From NCBI RefSeq assembly GCF_003633755.1, contig NZ_RBIL01000001.1, positions 915,426 to 979,425 on the forward strand: a stretch of DNA of 64,000 nucleotides. The letters are read 5' to 3'. Shown here piece after piece: positions 25,879 through 33,828 of the stretch (its first letter is position 1; every line of letters begins with the position of its first letter). The position numbers were made by a program, and so were the translations under genes. Below the pieces are notes generated by a model, which was not told the origin of the DNA, did no database searches, and saw only the letters and a list, made by a program, of their open reading frames with translations. The DNA comes from Solirubrobacter pauli. Its GTDB lineage: Bacteria; Actinomycetota; Thermoleophilia; Solirubrobacterales; Solirubrobacteraceae.

Positions 25879-26501
25879 GGGTCCTCCTGGCCGACGACCA
25901 GCGCGTCGTGCGCGAGGGCCTCGGCACGCTGCTCAACCTGCTCGAGGGCATCGAGCTCGTGGCCACCGCCGCGGACGGCGAGGAGGCGCTCCAGCTCGCG
26001 GCCGAGCACAACCCGGACGTCGTGCTGATGGACCTGCGGATGCCGCGCATGGACGGCACCGAGGCGATCAGGCGGCTCGCCGCGCGCGGCACCGCCAGCA
26101 TCGCCCTGACCACCTACGCCGACGACGCGTCCGTGCTCGGCGCGCTGCGCGCCGGCGCCCGCGGGTACCTCACGAAGGACGCGGGCGCGGAGCAGATCAA
26201 GGCCGCGGTCGAAGCGGTCGCCCGCGGCGAGGCGGCGCTGGACCCCGCGATCCAGCATCACGTCCTCGCCGCGGTGAGCGCCCCCGCGCAGCCCGGCCTT
26301 CCGGACGAGCTGACCCCCCGCGAGGCCGAGGTGCTGGCCTTGATCGCGGAGGGCCTGACCAACACGGAGATCGCAGAGCGGCTGGTGGTGTCACCGGCGA
26401 CGGTCAAGAGCCACGTCAACCACCTGTTCGCCAAGATCGGCGCGCGCGACCGCGCGCAGGCCGTCGTGTACGCGTACGCGAACGGCCTGGCGCGGGCCTA
26501 G
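25863..26501 (+). CDS. NarL/LuxR-family response regulator
   Basis: 212 residues from ATG at 25863, overlapping the kinase gene by 16 bases; a GTG at 25875, overlapping the stop as GTGA, is an equally good start. The receiver domain has acidic pair DD and phospho-acceptor D57 in VVLMDLRMP, with conserved Thr/Lys in ALTTYA and YLTKDA. The LuxR helix-turn-helix is LTPREAEVLALIAEGLTNTEIA with VSPATVKSHVNHLF. Partner of the kinase, and probable regulator of the ABC-2 pump. Its stop interlocks with the convergent MFS gene (CTAG). Confidence 0.93.
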   Translation: MAAGVRVLLADDQRVVREGLGTLLNLLEGIELVATAADGEEALQLAAEHNPDVVLMDLRMPRMDGTEAIRRLAARGTASIALTTYADDASVLGALRAGARGYLTKDAGAEQIKAAVEAVARGEAALDPAIQHHVLAAVSAPAQPGLPDELTPREAEVLALIAEGLTNTEIAERLVVSPATVKSHVNHLFAKIGARDRAQAVVYAYANGLARA

Positions 26502-27877
26502 GCGGCTTCGGGCGCCAGCGCGCCGACGGGCGTCCCCGGACGCGGGCGGAACAGGAACAGCGCCGCGAACGCGCCGACGGCACCGATCGCCGCCCCCGCG
26601 TACATGACGTCCTGCAGGCTCCCGGCGATGTCGCCGGTGGACACGAGCGTGCCGAGCGCGGCGATGCCGACGGCGACCCCGGCCTGGCGGGCCGTGTCGT
26701 GGATGCCGGTCGCGAGGCCGGCGACGCGCTCCGGCACGTCCAGCGCGACCGCGCTGACGGCCGGGTTGAAGAGGCCCGTGCCGGCCATCGAGACGATGAA
26801 GCCGATCTGCAGCTCCAGCCACGACATGTCCGGGCTGATCAGCAGCGCGCTGATGACCATGCCCAGCGACGCGAGCCCGAGGCCGCCGGCTATCAGCACG
26901 CCCGGCTGGACCTTGCCCGCCAACTTGGCCGTCCCGGCCGCGCAGAACAGGTTGACCATCGTGCCCGGCACGAGCACCAGGCCGGCCTCCATCGGCGAGT
27001 AGCCCTTCACGTCCTGCAGGAAGATCATGATGTAGATGAAGGTCGAGAACAGGCCCGCGGAGATCGCCATCGCGGCGAGCTGCGCCCCGGCGAAGCGGGG
27101 GTTGCGGAACATGCCGAGCGGCACCATCGGCGCGCTCGAGGTCGCCTCGATGTAGATGAACGCCGCCAGCAGGCCGGCGGCCGCCGCGAGCGCCGCCACG
27201 ACCGGGCTCGAGCCCCAGCCCTCTTCGGCCGCGTTGAGCAGGCCGTAGACGAGCGCGAAGAGGCCGCCGACGAGCGTGATCTGGCCGGGGATGTCGATCT
27301 TCGGCGGGTTCGGGTCGCGGGACTCGGCGAGCCGGGTCAGGCAGATGACGAGCACGACGATGCCGATCGGCACGTTGACGAGGAAGACCCACTCCCAGCC
27401 GGCCACCTCGGTCAGGAGGCCGCCGACGAACGGGCCGAGCGCGAACGACGCGCCGATCGTGGCGCCGTAGGCGGCGAACGCGCCCGTGCGCTCCTGCGGC
27501 GTGCGGAACGCGTGGCTGAGCAGCGCGAGCGAGACGGCGAACATGAGCGCGGCGCCGATGCCCTGCACCGCGCGCGCCGCGATCAGCAGCTCGATCGAGC
27601 CGGAGGCGGCCGCGGCGGCCGATGAAGCGGTGAAGACGGTCACGCCGAGCGCGAACAGCTTGCGGCGCCCGTAGCGGTCGGCCAGCGAGCCGGCCGTCAG
27701 CACCACGCTGGCGAGCGCGAGCGTGTACGCGTCCAGGACCCACTTGAGCATGTGCAGGTCCGTGTCGAGGTCGGCCTGCAGCGTCGGCAGCGCCGTGTTC
27801 ACGACCGCGATGTCGAGCATCAGGATCGCGGTGGCGGCGAGCACTGCGGCCAAAGTCCATTTCTGAAGGCGTGACAT
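26498..27877 (-). CDS. MFS drug exporter, EmrB/QacA (DHA2) type
   Basis: 459 residues from ATG at 27877; longer in-frame starts lack a family-like N-terminus. TM1 has the DHA2 motif LMLDIAVVNTALPTLQ, loop 2-3 motif A is GSLADRYGRRKLF, and TM5 has the motif C-like SFALGPFVGGLL. Fourteen membrane helices. Related to, but distinct from, the exporter at 8749-10212. No regulator gene adjoins it. The substrate is likely a drug or toxic metabolite. Confidence 0.9.
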   Translation of the reverse strand: MSRLQKWTLAAVLAATAILMLDIAVVNTALPTLQADLDTDLHMLKWVLDAYTLALASVVLTAGSLADRYGRRKLFALGVTVFTASSAAAAASGSIELLIAARAVQGIGAALMFAVSLALLSHAFRTPQERTGAFAAYGATIGASFALGPFVGGLLTEVAGWEWVFLVNVPIGIVVLVICLTRLAESRDPNPPKIDIPGQITLVGGLFALVYGLLNAAEEGWGSSPVVAALAAAAGLLAAFIYIEATSSAPMVPLGMFRNPRFAGAQLAAMAISAGLFSTFIYIMIFLQDVKGYSPMEAGLVLVPGTMVNLFCAAGTAKLAGKVQPGVLIAGGLGLASLGMVISALLISPDMSWLELQIGFIVSMAGTGLFNPAVSAVALDVPERVAGLATGIHDTARQAGVAVGIAALGTLVSTGDIAGSLQDVMYAGAAIGAVGAFAALFLFRPRPGTPVGALAPEAA

Positions 27878-28035
27878 GCAGCACACGATCGGCCACCGGG
27901 TTTGTCCGCGCCTTGCCGTTACCTTGCCAATCGGGGTGTTGCTAACCGACAACCTGCAGACCGGTCGCTAGCCTGTAAGGACTGCCACCGGCTCGTCCCC
28001 GTGTGGCCCTGCCCCCGACGAAGGGACGGATGCAC

Positions 28036-28245
28036 ATGGCGTCCAGCTCCAAGAAGCGAACGACTTTCGCCAAGCTCAACCGTGAGCAGAAGGTGCGCGA
28101 GAAGCGCGCCGAGAAGAACGCGCGCCGCGAAGCGCGCAAGCACGAGCCGGTCGGTTCGACCGCTCCCGTCGAGGCCGTCGAGTCCGATCTGGACCTCGAA
28201 ATCGATCTCGACAAGCACCCCGCCGTCACCGGCGAGCAGATCTAA
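28036..28245 (+). CDS. Small charged protein, unknown function
   Basis: 69 residues from ATG at 28036 (AAGGGA nine bases upstream; an ATG at 28030 is in frame). Strikingly bipolar: residues 5-40 are Lys/Arg-rich and helical (SKKRTTFAKLNREQKVREKRAEKNARREARK), while the last 25 are acidic (VESDLDLEIDLDKH). Such a layout suits RNA or ribosome contact with a self-masking tail, but this is inference. Ends just before a strong hairpin at 28266-28298. I do not recognise a named family. Confidence 0.6.
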   Translation: MASSSKKRTTFAKLNREQKVREKRAEKNARREARKHEPVGSTAPVEAVESDLDLEIDLDKHPAVTGEQI

Positions 28246-28265
28246 ACCCGATCTGACGCGGCGGA

Positions 28266-28298
28266 ACGCGCCCACCGGCAAGCCGCCGGTGAGCGCGT
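28266..28298. terminator. Hairpin between convergent genes
   Basis: Stem ACGCGC, one mismatch, CACCGGC; loop AAGCC; then GCCGGTG, mismatch, GCGCGT. Thirteen pairs in all. It lies between the ends of the small charged gene and the M64 peptidase gene, so it could serve both strands. No T-run follows on the plus strand. Confidence 0.6.
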
Positions 28299-28313
28299 AA
28301 ACGTCGCCCCCGC

Positions 28314-30569
28314 TTACGGGGTGGTCGTGGACAGCGTGAACGTCAGGGTCTTCGCGTACGTCCCCGTACGCAGCCCATCGCTCGCGTTGATCCGCTGAGC
28401 GAAGCTGAGCGTGACCTCGTCGTTCGTCGCCGGCGCCGGGTAGGTCAGCAGCGTCGACGGGATCGTCTTCGGTGCGGAGCCCACGCCCAGCGGCGACGTG
28501 GCCGAGAGCTTCAGCGGCTCCGGCAGCGCGAACGCGCCGTTGACGAGGTGGCCCGGGTTCGCGCCCGAGTCGGACACCGACAGCGTGGCCTCGCCGGCGG
28601 TCGAGGTGACGGAGGCGAGCTGGCTGGCCGTGTAGTCGGCCTGCTTGCCCGGGACGAACGCGCCGAACACCGGCGGGGTCGCGCCCAGCGACAGCGCGAG
28701 CGTCGCCGGCACCGTGCCGCCGACGGTCCCGACCTCGCTCTTCTCCGGGTCGATGTAGTTGGCGATGAACTTCTTCGGCGCGGAGATGTTGCCCGCCGCG
28801 TCGATCGCGCGGTACTCGATCACGTGCTTGCCGTACGGCAGCCGGCCGTAGTTGAGCGCGTCGATGTCGGTGCCCGTGACGGAGAACTGGAACGGGGCGT
28901 TGGCGTCGGTCGGCCAGCCGTAGAAGTTCTGCCAGCCGTCGCCGTCGACGCGGTACTCGGGCACGACGTAGCCGGGCTGGTCGTCCGTGGCCGTGACCTT
29001 GAACGAGAACGGACCCTCGAAGATGTACTCGGGGATCTCGGCGCCGGGCTGCGACAGCGTCGCCTTCGGCGTGGAGACGGCCACGGTCGTGACCGCGTCC
29101 TTGGCGTCGACGGTCCAGGTGCGGGTCGACTCGCCGACGGTCGCCGTCAGCGTGTGCGTGCCGCCGTTGAGGTTCAGGTCGCCCAGGTGCAGCGTGCGGC
29201 CGTCGGCGGCGGCGGTGACGGCGGCGCCGTCAAGCTTCCAGGCGACGGTCGGGACGCTGCCGTCGGCCGGCTTGCTGACCACCACGTTGACGACGTCGGT
29301 GCGGCCGATCGCGCGGTCGTTCTGCGTGCCGCCGGTGATCGTGGCGGGCGCGGCAGTGCCCGCCGGGTTCGCCTCGTCCTTCACCGTCCACGTGAGCACG
29401 CGCTTGAGCGCCGTGGAGCTCTGGATCGCGGGATCACGCACGAACGGCGTCGGGTCCGAGATCGTCGCCGTGACCGTGTGCGTCTGGCCCGAGGTCAGCA
29501 GCAGGTCGCCGAGCTTGAGCGTGCGGCGGTTGGCCGAGCTCGGCACCGCGGTGCCGTCGAGCGTCCACGCGACGTTGAGGTCGTGGTCGACCGGCTGCAC
29601 CGTGTCCACCCACAGCGTGTCCTTGTTGCCGACCGGGGCGGTCGTCGGGGTCGAGCCGTCCACCAGGTTCACGCGCGAGGCGATCCGCTGGGTCATGATC
29701 TCGAGGCCGACCTGATCGTAGTAGTAGCCGAGCGACTTCATGATCGAGTGCGCGCTCGGGCGGTACACGCAGTCGGCGAAGTACAGGCCGCCGGCGTAGC
29801 GGTCGATGATGCCGCCGGACAGGCTCGGCTCGCCGAGCCAGCGCCACCACTTGCGCTGCGTGGCCTTCATCTGCTCGACCGTCAGCAGCGTGTGGTGCGC
29901 GGAGGACGGCTCGCCGCCCGTGTAGCAGCCGCCGTACACGCCGCGCGTGTAGTAGTCGTACTCGTCCTGGAGGTTGCCGAGCGAGTGGCCGATCTCGTGC
30001 GGGCTGATGAGCGCCGACATCGAGTTGCCGCCGGTCGCCGTGGCGTTCGCGCCGCCGGCACCGCCGTAGGTGCTCGAGTTGCCGATCGCGAGCCGCTGGG
30101 AGACGCCCGGCGCGAGCGCCGTGTAGCGCTGCAGCGCGGCGTTGTTGACGGTCACCAGGCGCTGCACGCTGCCCGCGTTGCAGCCGCCCCAGAAGCCCAT
30201 CCCGAGCACGGTGTCCCGGCGCGGCGACGTCAGGCTCGAGTCGCAGTCGATCCCCGACTCGGCGGAGATGATCTCGATCGCGTAGACGTTGATGTAGTTG
30301 CGATAGCTCTTGTACGGCTCGATGCTCCACATCACGTTGAGGTGCTTGTCCACCTCGGCGCGGAACTTCGGCATGTCCGCCTCGGTGTAGCCGTCACCGG
30401 CGATCACGAGGTTGAAGCGGTTCGTCGCCGGACCGGTGACCTGCAGCGGCACGACCTTCGCGCTGCCGACCCCCGTCGACGGGATCGTCTGCGCCTGCGC
30501 GGACGCGGAGACCCCCAGCGCAGCGACCACCGGCGCGACCCACAGCGCCATCCTGGCCAACCTTCTCAT
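28314..30569 (-). CDS. Secreted M64-family metallopeptidase with Ig-like repeats
   Basis: 751 residues. Signal peptide to about residue 27 (cleavage after AQA). The peptidase part has FNLVIAGDGYTEADM and the zinc motif H191-E-I-G-H195 followed by SLGNLQDEYDY, which matches the M64 family (clostridial IgA peptidase group). Beyond about residue 300 come two repeats with VDTVQPVDHDLNVAWTLDG and KPADGSVPTVAWKLDG, a third Ig-like region, and a C-terminal beta domain. Likely secreted and zinc-dependent; the substrate protein is unknown. Confidence 0.85.
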   Translation of the reverse strand: MRRLARMALWVAPVVAALGVSASAQAQTIPSTGVGSAKVVPLQVTGPATNRFNLVIAGDGYTEADMPKFRAEVDKHLNVMWSIEPYKSYRNYINVYAIEIISAESGIDCDSSLTSPRRDTVLGMGFWGGCNAGSVQRLVTVNNAALQRYTALAPGVSQRLAIGNSSTYGGAGGANATATGGNSMSALISPHEIGHSLGNLQDEYDYYTRGVYGGCYTGGEPSSAHHTLLTVEQMKATQRKWWRWLGEPSLSGGIIDRYAGGLYFADCVYRPSAHSIMKSLGYYYDQVGLEIMTQRIASRVNLVDGSTPTTAPVGNKDTLWVDTVQPVDHDLNVAWTLDGTAVPSSANRRTLKLGDLLLTSGQTHTVTATISDPTPFVRDPAIQSSTALKRVLTWTVKDEANPAGTAAPATITGGTQNDRAIGRTDVVNVVVSKPADGSVPTVAWKLDGAAVTAAADGRTLHLGDLNLNGGTHTLTATVGESTRTWTVDAKDAVTTVAVSTPKATLSQPGAEIPEYIFEGPFSFKVTATDDQPGYVVPEYRVDGDGWQNFYGWPTDANAPFQFSVTGTDIDALNYGRLPYGKHVIEYRAIDAAGNISAPKKFIANYIDPEKSEVGTVGGTVPATLALSLGATPPVFGAFVPGKQADYTASQLASVTSTAGEATLSVSDSGANPGHLVNGAFALPEPLKLSATSPLGVGSAPKTIPSTLLTYPAPATNDEVTLSFAQRINASDGLRTGTYAKTLTFTLSTTTP

Positions 30570-30659
30570 CCTTGGTAACCCCTCTCGTTCCTGCGTTTAA
30601 CCGCCCGAAACGCTAACGGGGCGGTCCGCTTGGGTCACCGACCAGCTGTCGAAAGCTGG

Positions 30660-31589
30660 CTAGCCGACGAGCTGCAACTGCGGCCGGCGCGACTCGTAGC
30701 GCGCGGCGACGCCTTCCAGGATGTCGAGCATCGCCTGCGTGGCCGGCGTGCGGTGCGCGTCGACGGCGGTCGCGGCGTACACCTCGCGCACGGGGGTCTC
30801 GCGCCCGAGCGACCGGATCACGATGTCCTCGCGCACGCTCGTGAGGCCGAGCTCGGCGATCAGCGACACGCCGACACCCGCCGCGACGAAGCCCTGCATG
30901 GCGGTGTAGTCGTCGGTCTGGAAGGCGATCCGCGGCTCGAAGCCGGCGATCGCGCACGCGCGGTTGATCAGCCGGTTGCACTCGCAGTCCGTGGTGCCGG
31001 CGATCCACGGGTCGTCCGCGAGGTCCGACAGCCGCAGCGCCCGCTTGCGCGCGAGCGGGTGGTCGGCGGGCATGGCGACGAACATCGGGTCCGACAGCAG
31101 CTGCTGGCGGGCGATGCCGTCGGCCTCGTCGCGGACGCGCGAGTCGAACCCGAGCGCGAGGTCCAGCTCGCCGCTCTTGAGCAGCGGCGCGGAGTCCTCG
31201 GGCTCGGCCATGATCAGCGAGAGCTCGACGCCCGGGTGCTCGGCGCGGAACGCCGCGATCGCGAGCGGCATCAGGGACGCGGCGGCGGACTCGAACGCGG
31301 CCAGGCGCAGGCGACCGCCGCGCAGGCCGGCAATGGCCTCCAGCTCGGCCTCGGCCTCGCCGAGCCGGGCGAGGATCGCGTCCGTGTGGCGCACGAGCGC
31401 CTCGCCGGCCTCGGTCAGCCGGATGCCGCGTGCGTTGCGCTGGACGAGCGTGCAGCCGGCCTCGCGCTCGAGCGCGGCGACCTGCTGGCTGATGGCGCTC
31501 TGCGTGAACGAGAGCGACTCCGCGGCGGCGCTGAACGAGCCACGGACGGCGACTTCGCGGAGGACCCGCATGCGGCGGACGTCGAGCAT
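30660..31589 (-). CDS. LysR-family transcriptional regulator
   Basis: 309 residues. The N-terminal winged helix is canonical: MLDVRRMRVLREVAVRGSF then SAAAESLSFTQSAISQQVAALE. The two-lobe effector domain follows from residue 90. Divergent from the mini-GNAT/EamA pair; a dyad at 31619-31647 fits the LysR T-N11-A pattern. A weak hairpin (CCAGCT/AGCTGG, 30642-30659) follows its stop. Probable activator of the EamA exporter operon, which is the common arrangement for amino-acid or metabolite efflux. Confidence 0.9.
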   Translation of the reverse strand: MLDVRRMRVLREVAVRGSFSAAAESLSFTQSAISQQVAALEREAGCTLVQRNARGIRLTEAGEALVRHTDAILARLGEAEAELEAIAGLRGGRLRLAAFESAAASLMPLAIAAFRAEHPGVELSLIMAEPEDSAPLLKSGELDLALGFDSRVRDEADGIARQQLLSDPMFVAMPADHPLARKRALRLSDLADDPWIAGTTDCECNRLINRACAIAGFEPRIAFQTDDYTAMQGFVAAGVGVSLIAELGLTSVREDIVIRSLGRETPVREVYAATAVDAHRTPATQAMLDILEGVAARYESRRPQLQLVG

Positions 31590-31618
31590 CAGTGCTTCTT
31601 ATACCACCGACAGCGAAA

Positions 31619-31647
31619 GGTCATTTGAACTGATGGCGGTAATGACC
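31619..31647. promoter_or_regulatory. LysR-type dyad in the divergent intergenic region
   Basis: GGTCATT (31619-31625) and AATGACC (31641-31647) are perfect 7-base arms separated by 15 bases. It lies between lysR and the mini-GNAT gene. Spacing and A/T content fit a LysR recognition site; binding is inferred. Confidence 0.5.
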
Positions 31648-31697
31648 GAAACTAGATCTCACGCATTACCGATCGCCCAACGTTCCAGGAGAACACC

Positions 31698-31958
31698 ATG
31701 TCCGCTCTCGCTTTCAACCTCGCCCCTACTGTCGTCATCCGCGCCGCCCGTGGCTCTGACGGTCCCGCCCTCCGCCGCCTCGCCGCGCTGGACTCGCACG
31801 AGCTCCTCACCGGCGATGTCCTCGTGGCGGAGGCGGACGATCAGATGGTCGCGGCGCTCTCCGTCGACACCGGCGAGAAGGTCGCCGACCCGTTCGTCCG
31901 CACCGCGGACGTCGTGGACCTGCTCGCCTACCGCGCCCGGGGGCTTCGCACCTCGTGA
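31698..31958 (+). CDS. Short GNAT-like protein (N-terminal half only)
   Basis: 86 residues with a strong AGGAG upstream. Residues 10-50 follow the first strand and helix of GNAT acetyltransferases (VVIRAARGSDGPALRRLAALDS, then DVLVAEADDQMVAALSVD), but the acetyl-CoA-binding half with the R/Q-x-x-G-x-G/A loop is missing. The end (PFVRTADVVDLLAYRARGLR) is helical. The reading frame is intact with no downstream remnant, so it is a real short protein rather than a recent break. It overlaps the EamA gene by GTGA and is probably its operon partner. Confidence 0.6.
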   Translation: MSALAFNLAPTVVIRAARGSDGPALRRLAALDSHELLTGDVLVAEADDQMVAALSVDTGEKVADPFVRTADVVDLLAYRARGLRTS

Positions 31959-32893
31959 GCGCCATGGAGGCCTCGCCCCGGGTCGTCCCCACTCGGGTCG
32001 AGGCCGCTCCCCCTTGGAAGGTCTGGTCGGCGCTCTGGATCGTCTACATCGTCTGGGGCTCGACCTACCTCGCCATCGCGCTGATGGTCGAGACGATCCC
32101 GCCCCTGCTCGGGGCGGGCACCCGCTTCATGCTCGTCGGGCTGATCCTGCTGCCGGTCCTGGCGTGGCGCAAGGGCGCCCGCGTCTGGCGGCCGACGCGC
32201 GCCGAGCTGCTCTCGGCGGGCTTCGTCGGCCTGATGCTCCCGGGCGCGAACGCGGTCATCTCGGTGGCCCAGAAGACCGTGCCGTCGGGGCTCGCCGCGT
32301 TGCTCGTGGCGTCGATCCCGCTGTGGGTGATCCTGCTGCGGCGCGCGACCGGCGAGCGGATCTCCTGGCAGTCGCTCGGCGCCGTGCTCGTCGGCTTCGG
32401 CGGCCTCGTGCTGCTCCTGCACCCTGAGGGCGAGGCGACGATGATCGGCCTGCTCGCGTGCGTGTTCGCCGCGTTCATGTGGGCGCTCGGCTCGTTCTCG
32501 TCCCCGCGCATCTCGCTCCCGCGCGACCCGCTCGTCTCCACCGCCTGGCAGAGCCTGCTGGGCGGCGTCGCCGTGTTCCTGGCCGGCGTCCTGACGGGCG
32601 AGCTGCCCGACGTGCACTTCGACGAGTTCTCCGGCCGCTCGATCGGCGGCCTGCTCTACCTGATCACGTTCGGCTCGCTGCTGGCCTTCACGTCGTACGC
32701 GTGGCTGCTCCAGAACGCCCCGATCTCGAAGGTCTCCACGTACGCGTACGTGAACCCCGTCGTCGCCATCGCCCTCGGTTGGCTTGTTCTCAACGAATCG
32801 ATAACCCCAACCACACTTCTAGGCGCTGGAATCATCGTTGCCTCCGTCGCGCTCGTCATCCGTGTCGAAGCGCCCAAGGCGGAGAAGACGTAG
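31955..32893 (+). CDS. EamA-family (DMT) transporter
   Basis: 312 residues from GTG at 31955. Ten membrane helices in two EamA repeats: WIVYIVWGSTYLAIA opens the first and GLLACVFAAFMWALGS the second; the second ends with SKVSTYAYVNPVVAIALGWLVL, typical of RhaT/YdcZ-like DMT carriers. It exports amino acids, nucleosides or similar metabolites. Coupled to the short GNAT-like gene, with LysR control likely. Followed by a strong terminator at 32915-32964. Confidence 0.9.
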   Translation: MSAMEASPRVVPTRVEAAPPWKVWSALWIVYIVWGSTYLAIALMVETIPPLLGAGTRFMLVGLILLPVLAWRKGARVWRPTRAELLSAGFVGLMLPGANAVISVAQKTVPSGLAALLVASIPLWVILLRRATGERISWQSLGAVLVGFGGLVLLLHPEGEATMIGLLACVFAAFMWALGSFSSPRISLPRDPLVSTAWQSLLGGVAVFLAGVLTGELPDVHFDEFSGRSIGGLLYLITFGSLLAFTSYAWLLQNAPISKVSTYAYVNPVVAIALGWLVLNESITPTTLLGAGIIVASVALVIRVEAPKAEKT

Positions 32894-32914
32894 GTCCCGA
32901 CCGGACCCACACCC

Positions 32915-32973
32915 GGGGGCGCGGAGCGATCGTCCTGCTGGCGCAACGTCCGCTCCGCGCCTCCTCCCTTTCT
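32915..32973 (+). terminator. Rho-independent-like terminator after the EamA gene
   Basis: GGGGGCGCGGAGCG (32915-32928) pairs with CGCTCCGCGCCTCC (32951-32964): 14 pairs with one G-T, loop 22 bases, followed by a pyrimidine-rich tail to CTTTCT at 32973. The long loop is unusual. It isolates the next gene's operator. Confidence 0.6.
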
Positions 32974-32996
32974 TAAACGTCCAGGACGTTTATCTT
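32974..32996 (+). promoter_or_regulatory. 19-base palindrome over the LLM oxidoreductase promoter
   Basis: TAAACGTCC (32974-32982), A, GGACGTTTA (32984-32992): perfect 9-base arms around one base. A -10-like TATCTT (32991-32996) overlaps the right arm, placing the transcript start at or next to the ATG at 33004. A dimeric repressor (TetR size) would fit. No ribosome-binding site is visible, so the mRNA may be leaderless. Confidence 0.6.
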
Positions 32997-33003
32997 CAGC
33001 GCG

Positions 33004-33828
33004 ATGCGCGTAGGCATCCAACTTCCCGAGGTCGAGCGCGAGGTGCGCTGGCCCGAGTACCTCGCGATGGCGAAGGCCGCCGAGGAGGTCGGGTTCGACT
33101 CGATCTGGGTCGGCGACCATCTGCTGTATGACGGGCCGGACCGCGCGCCGTGGGAGGTCTGGACGCTGATGAGCGCGCTGGCCGCGTCCACGCAGCGCGT
33201 GACGATCGGGCCGCTGGTCGCGTGCGCGGGCTTCCACCCGCCCGGGCTGATCGCGAAGATGGCCGCGACCATCGACGAGGTCAGCGGCGGGCGCTTCACG
33301 CTCGGGCTGGGCTCCGGCTGGAACCGGCGCGAGTTCGCCGCCTTCGGCATCCCGTACGACAAGCGCGTGTCGCGCTTCGAGGAGGCGTTCACGATCATCC
33401 GCGGGCTGCTCGCGGGGGAGCGCGTGACGCTCGACGGCCAGTTCCACCAGGCCGACGACGTCGTGCTGCTGCCGCCCCCGGCGCGCACCGTGCCGCTGAT
33501 GCTCGGCTCCAACGGCCCGCGCATGCACGCGATCGCCGCCGAGCACTGCACGAGCTGGAACACCTGGTGGGAGGACTACGGCAACACGCCCGAGGGGTTC
33601 GCCGAGCTCCAGGCGCGGTTCGCGCCGCATCTGGAGCGCAGCGCGTGCATGCTCGTCCAGCTGGACGGCCGGCCGCGCGAGCGCGTCACGGATGTCCCGG
33701 CGGTGACCGAAGCACGGTTCGCGGAGCACATCCGCGAGCTGGGTGAGGCCGGCGCCGACGAGGTGATCGTCGTCGCCAGCCCCATCGACGAGCGCTCGAT
33801 CCGAGCGCTCGGGGAGAAGCTGCCCTAG
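33004..33828 (+). CDS. LLM-class flavin-dependent oxidoreductase (F420-type)
   Basis: 274 residues. Luciferase-like TIM barrel: MRVGIQLPEVEREV start, GFDSIWVGDHLLY, KMAATIDEVSGGRFTLGLGSGW and RVSRFEEAFTIIRGLL are typical of F420-dependent LLM enzymes of actinobacteria. Length is slightly below the usual 290-330. F420 rather than FMN is favoured by the family match, but is not proven from sequence. Starts right behind a palindromic operator and ends in an interlocked CTAG with the convergent desaturase gene. The substrate is unknown. Confidence 0.87.
   Translation: MRVGIQLPEVEREVRWPEYLAMAKAAEEVGFDSIWVGDHLLYDGPDRAPWEVWTLMSALAASTQRVTIGPLVACAGFHPPGLIAKMAATIDEVSGGRFTLGLGSGWNRREFAAFGIPYDKRVSRFEEAFTIIRGLLAGERVTLDGQFHQADDVVLLPPPARTVPLMLGSNGPRMHAIAAEHCTSWNTWWEDYGNTPEGFAELQARFAPHLERSACMLVQLDGRPRERVTDVPAVTEARFAEHIRELGEAGADEVIVVASPIDERSIRALGEKLP

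Noticed and set aside
28314-30569. Could the M64 peptidase be a phage tail or adhesin protein?
   Set aside because: The HEIGH motif with GNLQDEYDY and signal peptide fit M64 peptidase; no phage genes nearby.
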